Source: Pseudolysinimonas kribbensis
GTDB taxonomy: Bacteria > Actinomycetota > Actinomycetes > Actinomycetales > Microbacteriaceae
Direction: 5' to 3'
DNA length: 64,000 bases
Assembly: GCF_030161895.1 (NCBI RefSeq)
Contig: NZ_BSVB01000001.1
Location: 1,984,001 to 2,048,000, forward strand
Numbering within the stretch: position 1 is the stretch's first letter; the number at the start of each line of letters is the position of its first letter. Shown here in pieces: positions 8,768 through 16,556 of the stretch. The notes under the pieces were generated by a model. It was not told the origin of the DNA, made no database searches, and worked only from the letters and a program-made list of their open reading frames with translations. The translations under genes were made by a program, and so were the position numbers.

Positions 8768-9666
8768 CCGCGGTCGTCTCATCCCGTCGCCGCAGCGCTC
8801 TGCGGCCGAGTCGTGACGGCCGGCCCGGCGCGCGACGGGTCAGCTGGGTGCCGACCCTGATCCTGCTCGCGGGCGCGGTCTACTGCCTCGTGCCGGTGCT
8901 GTGGATCCTCATCGCCGCGACCAAGTCCAACGGGGAGCTGTTCTCCACGCCCCCGCTCGTGCCGTCGTTCGACGGGGCGTTCGGGAGCAACATGGTCGGC
9001 ATCCTGACCTACGATCACGGGATCTGGGTGCGATGGGCCCTCAACACCGTGATCTACGCGGTCGGCGGCGGCATCCTCTCCACCTTCATCGCGGCGGCCG
9101 CCGGCTACGCGCTCGGCAAGTACCGATTCCGGGGCAGCCGCTTCGTGTTCCGCTCGATCGTGGCGGCCGTGCTGCTGCCGCCGGTGCTGCTCGCGGTACC
9201 GCAGTACCTGCTGCTGGCACCGGTGGGGCTGACCGACACCTACTGGAGCGTGCTGCTGCCGCAGCTCGTGAACCCGTTCGCGATCTACCTCTGCAAGATC
9301 TACGCCGAGGCGTCGGTCGCGGACGAGATCATGGAGGCCGCGCGCCTCGACGGCGCCTCGGAATGGCGGATCTTCCACTCGATCGGGCTGCGCCTCATGT
9401 CGCCCGCGCTCATCACGGTGTTCCTGATCCAGTTCATCGGCGTCTGGAACAACTTCCTGCTGCCGTTCGTGATGCTGACCGACCGCGAGCTCTATCCGCT
9501 CACGCTCGGGATGTACGGCATGATCATGCCGACCGGCGGGCAGCCCAATCAGTTCTCGCTCGTGATCGGCGGGGTGTTCCTCTCGATCGTGCCGCTCGCC
9601 GCGATCTTCCTGTCGCTGCAGCGGTTCTGGAAGGTCGACCTGCTCTCCGGCGGCGTGAAGCTTTAG
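8764..9666 (+). CDS. Sugar ABC transporter permease (MalG/LacG type)
   Basis: A 300-residue second permease of the same importer with about six membrane segments. The EAA loop reads EIMEAARLDGASEWRIFHSIGLRL and is followed by the typical FLIQFIGVWNNFLLP segment. The start overlaps the stop of the preceding permease by four bases. The C-terminus ends in GGVKL, as is common for this subunit. The gene is intact and last in the operon; the next gene, an antiporter, has its own start 158 bases downstream. Confidence 0.92.
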   Translation: MTAVVSSRRRSALRPSRDGRPGARRVSWVPTLILLAGAVYCLVPVLWILIAATKSNGELFSTPPLVPSFDGAFGSNMVGILTYDHGIWVRWALNTVIYAVGGGILSTFIAAAAGYALGKYRFRGSRFVFRSIVAAVLLPPVLLAVPQYLLLAPVGLTDTYWSVLLPQLVNPFAIYLCKIYAEASVADEIMEAARLDGASEWRIFHSIGLRLMSPALITVFLIQFIGVWNNFLLPFVMLTDRELYPLTLGMYGMIMPTGGQPNQFSLVIGGVFLSIVPLAAIFLSLQRFWKVDLLSGGVKL

Positions 9667-9824
9667 GCGAATGAGACGCACTCGAGAAGGCGAAGAGGTA
9701 GCTTCAGAGCACCCGGGTCAGGCGGGGTACCGACCGCCGGCACGACCCCGCCGCATAGGCTGGTGCCGGAGCGCCGGGAAGTCTGGTCGGCCGGCATCTG
9801 TGCCGTGACCGAACGGGAGGCCGT

Positions 9825-11325
9825 GTGCTGAGAGCCCTGCCGTCCTCCCTCGCCCGCAACTTCCTCGGCGACTCGCCGCGCTGGTACAAGATCACCATCG
9901 TCGCGTTCCTCGTTGCGAACCCGGTCGTGTTCCTGCTGATCGATCCGTTCGTCGGCGGCTGGCTGCTCGTCGCGGAGTTCATCTTCACCCTCGCGATGGC
10001 GCTGACGTGCTACCCCTGCAGCCCGGGGCCTTCTCGCGATCGAGGCGGTCGCGATCGGGATGGCGTCGCCCCAGGCGGTGTTCGAGGAGACCCGGTCGAA
10101 CTTCACCGTGATCCTGCTGCTGATGTTCATGGTGGCGGGCATCTACTTCATCCGCGAGCTGCTGCTCCTGCTGTTCACCAAGCTCCTGGTCGCGGTCCGC
10201 TCCAAGGTGCTGCTGTCTCTGGCCTTCGCGACGATGACAGCCGTGTTGTCGGCGGTGCTCGACGCCTTGACGGTGGCGGCGGTCGTCATCGCGGTGGCCG
10301 CGGGCCTGTATGCGGTCTACCATCGCTTCGCTTCCGGTCGCGGCGCGGGAGACCTCCACGATCACAGCGATGACCGTCTGGTGCACGAGCGCCATGAGGG
10401 CGACCTCGAGACCTTCCGCGCCTCCTTGCGGAGCCTCATGATGCACGCGCTGGTCGGCACCGCGCTCGGCGGCGTGGCCACGCTCGTGGGGGAGCCGCAG
10501 AACCTGCTGATCGGCGACACGGTGGGGTGGGATTTCGGGCAGTTCCTGCTGCACGTCGCGCCGGTCTCGATCCCCGTCGTCATCGTCGGGCTCGCGATGT
10601 GCGCGCTGCTCGAGCGCACCCGATCGTTCGGGTACGGAGCGCGCCTGCCGGACTCGGTGCGCTCGGTGATGGAGCACTGGGACGAGGGTCAGAGCGGCGG
10701 CCGTGACGCCCGCGCGCGGGCGCGACTGCTCATCCAGGGGCTCACCGCGGTCGCCCTGGTCGTCGGGCTCACCCTTCATCTCGCCGAGGTCGGCCTGGTC
10801 GGGCTCGCCGTGATCGTCCTGGCGACGGCGTTCGCCGGAGTGACGGAGGAGCACGCGATCGGCAAGGCGTTCCAGGAGGCGCTGCCCTTCACCGCGCTGC
10901 TGGTCACGTTCTTCGCGATCGTCGCCGTCATCCACGAACAGCACCTGTTCGCGCCGATCATCGACACCGTGCTGGCGCAGCACGGACGGGCCCAGCTCTC
11001 GCTCATCTTCCTGGGGTCGGGCGCGTTGTCGGCGATCAGCGACAACGTGTTCGTGGCGACCGTGTACATCAGCGAGATCGCGAAGGCCTTCCACGCCGGC
11101 GACATCTCGCGGCATCAGTTCGAGCTGCTCGCCGTGTCGATCAACACCGGCACCAACATCCCGAGCATCGCCACTCCCAATGGGCAGGCGGCGTTCCTGT
11201 TCCTCCTCACGTCGACGCTCGCGCCGCTCATCCGGCTCGGCTACGTCCGGATGCTGTGGATGGCGCTGCCCTACGCAGCGGTCCTCTCGGTCACCGCATA
11301 CCTGGCCACGGTGTTCCTGCTCTAG
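9825..11325 (+). CDS. nhaB: NhaB-type Na+/H+ antiporter (two apparent frameshifts)
   Basis: The corrected product is about 500 residues and matches NhaB along its length: N-terminal [21 protein letters not shown], the [24 protein letters not shown] segment restored below, a long multi-pass membrane body with [16 protein letters not shown], and the C-terminal [25 protein letters not shown] region. NhaB exports Na+ in exchange for H+ and supports salt and alkali tolerance. The frame breaks at the C run 10013-10016 and the G run 10025-10028, each one base short; restoring both gives one continuous protein. GTG at 9825 follows GGGAGG. Its stop codon overlaps the stop of the convergent TetR gene within CTAG. 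NhaB is best known from Gammaproteobacteria. Confidence 0.85.
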
Positions 11326-11923
11326 CCGTCCGAGGCGCGCAGCCCGGCCAGCAGCAGGCGCACCATGCGCTCCGCGTGCGCGGGGCTTCGGCCGTGCTGC
11401 TCGGCGCCGTGGCAGAGATTGGCCACCGCGCCCAGGAACTCGCCGGCGTCGACATCCTGGATGCGCACCCCCGAGCGCCGCGCCGATTCGAGCAGTCGTT
11501 CGAGGGTCGGGGTCAACCGCGCCGAGAAGTAGTCCGCGAGCGGAGCGTAGGCCGGGTCGCCCGAGTGCAGCGCCGCGGCGAGACCCTGCTTGGTGGCGAG
11601 GAACTCGGTGTACCGCAGGATCCACCGATCGAGCGCCTCGTCGGGCGGGAACGACGCCTCGATCTCCGTGGCCGCCGTGACGCACGCATCCATCTCGCGT
11701 CGGAACACCGCCGAGATGAGGTCGGACCGTCGAGGAAGTGGCGGTACAGCGTGCCCACACCGACGCCCGCGCGGTCGGCGATCGCACGCACCGGTGTATC
11801 GACGCCGGATGCCGCGAACTCCGTCTTGGCGGCCTCCAGCAGCGCGTCGAGGTTCTGCCGCGCATCGGCGCGCATGACGCGCGGCGCGTCGCTGGGGCTC
11901 TCCGCGGTCGGGACTGAGGGCAT
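11322..11923 (-). CDS. TetR-family repressor (one apparent frameshift)
   Basis: The corrected protein has about 200 residues. The N-terminal TetR helix-turn-helix spans roughly residues 25-65 ([14 protein letters not shown], then [19 protein letters not shown]). The frame breaks just after LYRHF at GG 11734-11735; adding one G restores [16 protein letters not shown] and joins the C-terminal ligand domain. The ATG at 11923 is preferred over the longer start at 11962, because the operator 11944-11960 lies in that interval. Two inverted repeats between this gene and the divergent aldo/keto reductase suggest autorepression and control of the reductase. Confidence 0.85.
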
Positions 11924-11943
11924 GGCGGCATCCGAGACTTGCG

Positions 11944-11960
11944 GCGGAACCCTGTTCCGC
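11944..11960. promoter_or_regulatory. TetR operator A (GCGGAAC-CCT-GTTCCGC)
   Basis: A perfect 7-bp inverted repeat with a 3-bp spacer, 20 bp upstream of the TetR start codon at 11923. Confidence 0.75.
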
Positions 11961-11976
11961 ATATGGTCGTCTTAAG

Positions 11977-11991
11977 CGGAACCATGTTCCG
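11977..11991. promoter_or_regulatory. TetR operator B (CGGAAC-CAT-GTTCCG)
   Basis: A second copy of the same inverted repeat. Its centre lies 32 bp, about three helical turns, from the centre of operator A. It is 77 bp upstream of the aldo/keto reductase start. The pair marks the divergent promoter region as the TetR target. Confidence 0.75.
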
Positions 11992-12068
11992 GTTATATCC
12001 GGAGTGTCGTTCCGTCTCTCACCACACTATGCCGCCGCGGTCCCGATCGCGGCGACGAGGAGCACACC

Positions 12069-13092
12069 ATGCAGTACCGCACGCTGGGCCGCACCGGCAT
12101 CAAGGTCACGCCCTACGCGCTGGGGGCGATGATGCTCGGCTCGCTGGGCAACCCGGATCGCAGCGCCGGCGTCGCGATCATCCACCGCGCCCTCGATGCC
12201 GGCATCAACTTCGTCGACACCGCCGACCGCTACGGCGACTCGGAGGAGGTGGTCGGCGAGGCGCTCAAGGGCGCCGCGACGAGGTGGTGCTGGCCACCAA
12301 GTTCTGGGGGCCCGTCGACGACGACGTCAACCATCGGGGCGCGTCGCGGCGCTGGATCCGGGAGGCGGTCGAGCGATCGCTGCGTCACCTCCAGACCGAC
12401 TACATCGACCTGTACCAGCTGCACCGCCCCGACCCCGACACCGACATCGACGAGACGCTCTCGGCCCTCACGGATCTCGTTCGGGAGGGCAAGGTCCGCT
12501 CGGTCGGCAGCTCGTCGATGCGCGGCTCCGAGATCGTCGAGGCGCAGTGGATGGCGGAGCGCCGCGGCTTCGAGCGCTTCCGCACCGAGCAGCCGAACTA
12601 CTCGATCCTCGACCGGGAGATCGAGCGCGAGATCCTGCCCGTGGCCGAGCGCTACGGGATGGGCACGCTCGTCTACAGCCCGCTCGCGGGCGGCACGCTG
12701 ACCGGGCGGTACCGGTCGGGGCAGGAGAACGACAACTTCCGCTCCACCCGGACGGGGATGCGCCACTTCCGCGACGAGCGTCGGCTGGCCGCCGTCGAGC
12801 AGCTCGTCGCCCTCGCGGAGGAGCTCGGCGTGAAGCTGACCCACCTCGCGATGACCTTCGCGATCGCGCACCCGGGCGTCACGTCGGCCATCGCCGGACC
12901 GCGCACGATGGAGCAGCTGGAGGACACCCTGGCCGGGGTCGACCTCGCGCTCTCCGACGAGGTGCTCGACCGGATCGACGCGATCGTGCCCCCGGGCGAG
13001 AGCATCGGCGCGATGGACATGGTCTACCGGGGTCCGCAGGTCGGCGCTGCGGCCCTGCGCCGACGGCCCCCGCGGAGCGTTCCGCCGGCTGA
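12069..13092 (+). CDS. Aldo/keto reductase, AKR/Kv-beta-like (two apparent frameshifts)
   Basis: The corrected protein has about 340 residues and opens with MQYRTLGRTGIKVTPYALG, typical of the family. Asp and Tyr of the tetrad lie in FVDTADRYGDSE, Lys in VVLATKFWG, and His in LYQLHRPDPDTD. The frame breaks at the G run 12269-12271 (adding one G gives ALKGRRDEVVLATKF) and near the end at the C run 13067-13071 (adding one C gives RRRPPAERSAG and a stop at 13092). Substrates of this subgroup are small aldehydes or ketones with NADPH. It is divergent from the TetR gene and probably repressed by it through operators A and B. Confidence 0.87.
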
Positions 13093-13112
13093 CCTTCGCC
13101 GACACGGCGTCG

Positions 13113-13504
13113 TCAGGCGCGTTCGGCGAAAACCGCGGCCGCGACTCCGTACCCCTCGAATGCCCTCGCCACGCCGGCATAGGCGGCGACCTGCACGAAC
13201 ACCTCGACCACCTCCCGTGCGGTGGCGCCGCTGTTGAGGGCGATGCGGATCTGGCCGCGGAGCGGCTCGAGGGTCCCGAGCGTGGCGGCGATGGCCACGG
13301 AGACCAGGCCGCGGGTGCGGTGGTCGAGGTCGTCGGTGCGCGGCCACGCGTCGGTGAACGCCTGGATGGTGGCGATCCGCTTGAAGTCCGCGCCGTTGGC
13401 GGGTTCGCCCGGGGTGGCCGCGAGGAACGGCTCGAGGGTGTGCCGAGCAGCTGCCCGGCGTATTCCAGCGCTGCGGAGTAGTCGCGGTCGGACGCGAGGG
13501 TCAT
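13113..13504 (-). CDS. Carboxymuconolactone decarboxylase-family protein (one apparent frameshift)
   Basis: The corrected protein has about 130 residues. N-terminal MTLASDRDYSAALEYAGQLLG joins TLEPFLAATPG across a one-base loss near 13439-13444, then continues through DDLDHRTRGLVSVAIAATLG and EVVEVFVQVAAYAGVARAFEG, the alpha-helical CMD signature. The redox CxxC seen in AhpD-type members is absent, so this resembles 4-carboxymuconolactone decarboxylase or a CMD protein of unknown activity. It is divergent from a TetR gene across a short inverted repeat (13539-13551), suggesting repression by that regulator. It is convergent with the upstream reductase. Confidence 0.82.
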
Positions 13505-13538
13505 GACGGGGTCCTGTCTCTCTCGGAGAACACCTAGT

Positions 13539-13551
13539 ACAACATGGTTGT
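13539..13551. promoter_or_regulatory. Probable TetR operator (ACAAC-ATG-GTTGT)
   Basis: A perfect 5-bp inverted repeat with a 3-bp spacer in the divergent region between the CMD protein (start 13504) and the TetR gene (start 13588), in a local AT-rich patch. Confidence 0.6.
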
Positions 13552-13575
13552 GTTATTAACGCAACCCAGGCGCGT

Positions 13576-13581
13576 TACGCT
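13576..13581 (+). promoter_or_regulatory. Leaderless -10 element TACGCT
   Basis: TACGCT ends six bases before the ATG at 13588; there is no ribosome binding site. Confidence 0.5.
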
Positions 13582-13587
13582 CACTGC

Positions 13588-14247
13588 ATGTCCGAGTTCC
13601 AGCGCGCGCGCACCGCCGACGCCAAGCGCTCCCGTGAGACCGCGATCCTCGACGCCGCCCGCGCGCTGGCGACGCGCGACGGTGTGCGCTCGGTGACGCT
13701 GACCGGCATCGCGCAGCAGATCGGGATGCACAAGTCGGCGCTGCTTCGCTACTTCGAGACCCGGGAGCAGATCCTGCTCCGTCTCGCCGCGGCCGAATGG
13801 GCGCGGTGGGGTCCCGAGCTGAGCGCGGCGCTGGCCATGCTGGACGATCCCCGTGACGTCGGCGGGGCGGTCTCCGCGACCCTCACCGCTCGCCCGTTGT
13901 TCTGCGACCTGCTGGGTCACGTCTCGCTCAGCCTCGAGCGCAACGTCTCGGTCGACTCGGTCCGGGAGTACAAGCTGGTGACGCACGGGGAGGTCGACCG
14001 CATCGGCGCAGCGCTGCGGGCTGTCCTGCCCGAGCTGGTCGAGCAGGATGCCGTCGATGTCATCTCGACGGCGATCTCGGTGGCCGGCACCATGTGGCAG
14101 ATGTCGACGCCGGGGGAGGTGCTGAGCGACGTGTATCGGCGCGACCCGCGCCTGGCGCACGCCATCGTCGATCTGCAGCCCACGTTGACGCGGATCCTCG
14201 ATGCGGTGGTCGAAGGGTTGCGGGTTGCACGGCACGCAGGCGGGTGA
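13588..14247 (+). CDS. TetR-family transcriptional regulator
   Basis: An intact 219-residue protein. The helix-turn-helix spans about residues 18-60 (AILDAARALATRDGVRSVTL, GIAQQIGMHKSALLRYFETREQ). The C-terminal half is a TetR ligand domain without an obvious subfamily. It is divergent from the CMD-family gene with an inverted repeat between them, so it probably controls that gene and itself. The message appears leaderless. Confidence 0.9.
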   Translation: MSEFQRARTADAKRSRETAILDAARALATRDGVRSVTLTGIAQQIGMHKSALLRYFETREQILLRLAAAEWARWGPELSAALAMLDDPRDVGGAVSATLTARPLFCDLLGHVSLSLERNVSVDSVREYKLVTHGEVDRIGAALRAVLPELVEQDAVDVISTAISVAGTMWQMSTPGEVLSDVYRRDPRLAHAIVDLQPTLTRILDAVVEGLRVARHAGG

Positions 14248-14280
14248 GCCGACGCCGGCGCGAGGGCGCAGGATGGTGCC

Positions 14281-14907
14281 GTGTCGAAGATGAGCCCCAG
14301 CACGCCGGAGCGGCTGTCCGGCTACACCGACGCGGTGTTCGCGGTGATCATCACGATCATGGTGCTCGAGCTGAAGCCGCCGGCCTCCGCCGAGCTGAGC
14401 GCGCTGCTGTCGCTGTGGCCGGTGGCGTTGAGCTACGTCGTCAGCTACGCGTTCGTGGCGATCATCTGGATCAACCACCACTACCTGATGACCTACATCA
14501 CGTCACCGTCGCTGCGGGTGATCTGGCTGAACTTCGGCCACCTGTTCTTCGTCTCGCTCGTGCCGTTCACGACGGCGTGGATGGCGCAGACCGAGTTCGC
14601 GCCCGCTCCCGTCCTCGTCTACGCGGCCCTGTTCGTCGTGACCGACGGCATGTACAACCTGTTCGAGCGGGAGATCCTGCGCAGCTCCGGCGAGTTCAGT
14701 CCGGTCGAGTACCGGGCGACCCGTCGCCGCTCGCTCTTCGCGTTCCTGCTGTTCGTGGTGGCGGCCGTGCTGGCGGTCTTCTCCAACTGGGCGGGATTCG
14801 GCTTCATCTGCGTAGCGCTCGCGCTGCACCTGGCCCCGGATGCGACCGGGTGGCGGCGCCGGGCGCGCGAGACGCGCCGGCAACGGCGCGCGACTCCCGG
14901 GATGTGA
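14281..14907 (+). CDS. TMEM175-family (DUF1211) membrane protein, putative K+ channel
   Basis: A 208-residue, six-membrane-segment protein. The first segment holds the family signature in the form RLSGYTDAVFAVIITIMVLEL, close to the RxxxFSD motif of TMEM175 proteins (Tyr-Thr-Asp here). The WINHHYLMTYI segment is also characteristic. Bacterial members form K+-selective leak channels, so a role in potassium flux is likely by homology. The GTG at 14281 is used because it agrees with the family N-terminus. The C-terminus is Arg-rich and cytoplasmic. The gene is intact. Confidence 0.85.
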   Translation: MSKMSPSTPERLSGYTDAVFAVIITIMVLELKPPASAELSALLSLWPVALSYVVSYAFVAIIWINHHYLMTYITSPSLRVIWLNFGHLFFVSLVPFTTAWMAQTEFAPAPVLVYAALFVVTDGMYNLFEREILRSSGEFSPVEYRATRRRSLFAFLLFVVAAVLAVFSNWAGFGFICVALALHLAPDATGWRRRARETRRQRRATPGM

Positions 14908-14980
14908 GCTCCTCGGCGCCGGTCTGAACGGCCGCTCGGAGCTTGGGAGGCGCCCAGCGTTCGACCGGCATCCTGGATCC

Positions 14981-15400
14981 ATGAGAGGCATTCCCGTGGC
15001 GGCGGCCGCCGTCGCGCTCGCGATCGGGCTGAGCGGGTGCGCGGGCAACGCGGGCTACTCGACGGCCACTGCGCGGGGTCTGCAGCGCTCCGTGTTCGAC
15101 GTGGCGAGCTCCGCGGCCGGCAGCGACTACTCCGCCGCGCTCACCCGGCTGAGCGCGCTCGAGAGGCTGAACGACGCGGACGCCGAGAAGGGCACGATCG
15201 AGCCCGCGCGCCACGACGCGATAGCCCGGTCGATCGCCCTCGTGCGCGCCGACCTGATCCAGCTGCAGGATGCCGCCACCACGGCCGAGCTGCGCGCCCG
15301 GCTCCAGCAGCTCCAGGAGCAGCAGGAGCAGCAGAAGACGCAGGCTCCCACGCCGCCGAAGAAGAAGGGCGGCCCGAAGCCCCCGGGGCCGAAGGGATGA
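14981..15400 (+). CDS. Small secreted lipoprotein with coiled-coil and basic Pro-rich tail
   Basis: A 139-residue protein. The N-terminal signal ends in the lipobox LSGC, so it is expected on the outer face of the membrane. The middle is helical, and a Gln/Glu-rich coiled coil (about residues 95-120) is followed by a Lys/Pro tail (PPKKKGGPKPPGPKG). No known domain is recognised. Its stop overlaps the start of the Ser/Thr kinase gene (ATGA), so the two are translationally coupled. It may be a partner or sensor component of the kinase; this is inference from coupling only. Confidence 0.75.
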   Translation: MRGIPVAAAAVALAIGLSGCAGNAGYSTATARGLQRSVFDVASSAAGSDYSAALTRLSALERLNDADAEKGTIEPARHDAIARSIALVRADLIQLQDAATTAELRARLQQLQEQQEQQKTQAPTPPKKKGGPKPPGPKG

Positions 15401-16551
15401 CGGTGACCGAGAGCCTCGACCTGATCGCGGCGCGATACCGGCTCCGGGATCGGGTCGGCACCGGCGGCATGGCGGAGGTGTATCGAGCCCTCGACGAGAG
15501 CCTCGGCCGGGACGTCGCGCTCAAGATCTTCCGGCGCGAGCTCGCGGAGGGCGAGGACCTGCATCGCCAGCAGGGGAGATCCGCCTGCTGGCGCGCCTGT
15601 CGCACCCTCCCTCGTGACCCTGTTCGACGCGGTCTCGGACGACCGCGGCCGCGGGGTGCTCGTGCTGGAGTACGTGCACGGGTCCGACGTGCGCGCTCGA
15701 CTCGCGCGCGGACCGCTGCCGCCCCCGGAGGTCGCGGCGATCGGCGCCGACGTCGCGCGCGCGCTCGCCTACATCCACGGTCAGGGAGTCGTGCACCGCG
15801 ACATCTCGCCCGCGAACATCCTCCTGCCCGACGACAACGCGTCGGGCCCGACGGCGAAGCTCACCGACCTGGGCATCGCGCGCCTGGTCGATGATGCGAA
15901 GATCACCGCCACGGGGTCGGTCATCGGCACCGCCGGGTACATGAGCCCGGAACAGGCCGAGGGCCGCCCGGCCACGCCGGCCGGCGACGTCTACTCGCTC
16001 GGGCTGGTGCTGCTGGAGTGCCTCACCGGGCGGCGCGAGTTCCCGGGCAGCGGGGTCGAGTCCGCGGTGGCGCGGCTGGCGCGCGACCCCGCCATCCCGC
16101 CCGCCCTTCCGGCGGCCTGGCAGGAGCTGCTGCGCACCATGACGGCGCGTGATCCGGATGGGCGCCCCACCGCCGCGGAGGCCGCCCAACGGTTGAGCGC
16201 GCTGGTCTCGCTCCAGGCCCCCGCGCTCGACGACCCCTCCTCGCCGAGCTCCCCACGGTGGCGATGACCGTGGCCGCGGCACCGGATCCGACCAAGGTGC
16301 TGCCCGCGAACCCCGCGCCGGACCAGCCGGCGGCGGCGAAGCCGCGCATGCGGGGCCGCCGCGCGGTGCAACTCGTCGCGGGCCTCGCGCTCGCGGTCGC
16401 CGTCGTGCTCGTGGTCGTCCTCGTCATGGTCTCCGCGCACGGCGCCACGCCGCGGCCGGACCCCGTGACGAGCTACCCGGCGGTCAGCGGTCCGCTCGGC
16501 GAGCACCTGAAGCAGCTCGAGAAGCAGACCTCCGTGACCTACGCGCCGTAG
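15397..16551 (+). CDS. Transmembrane Ser/Thr protein kinase, Hanks type (three apparent frameshifts)
   Basis: The corrected protein has about 385 residues. The kinase domain (about 10-270) shows the P-loop GTGGMAEVYRA, VALKIF with the ATP-anchoring Lys, HRDISPANIL as catalytic loop, TDLGIARL in place of DFG, and GTAGYMSPEQ as activation/P+1 segment. Ser replaces the usual Lys after HRD-x. A low-complexity linker, one membrane helix (VQLVAGLALAVAVVLVVVLV) and a short external tail follow. Lost bases: G run 15573-15576, C run 15605-15607, and C run 16251-16254, the last of which joins the kinase to its membrane anchor. It is coupled to the upstream lipoprotein gene. Confidence 0.85.
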
Positions 16552-16556
16552 CGGCG

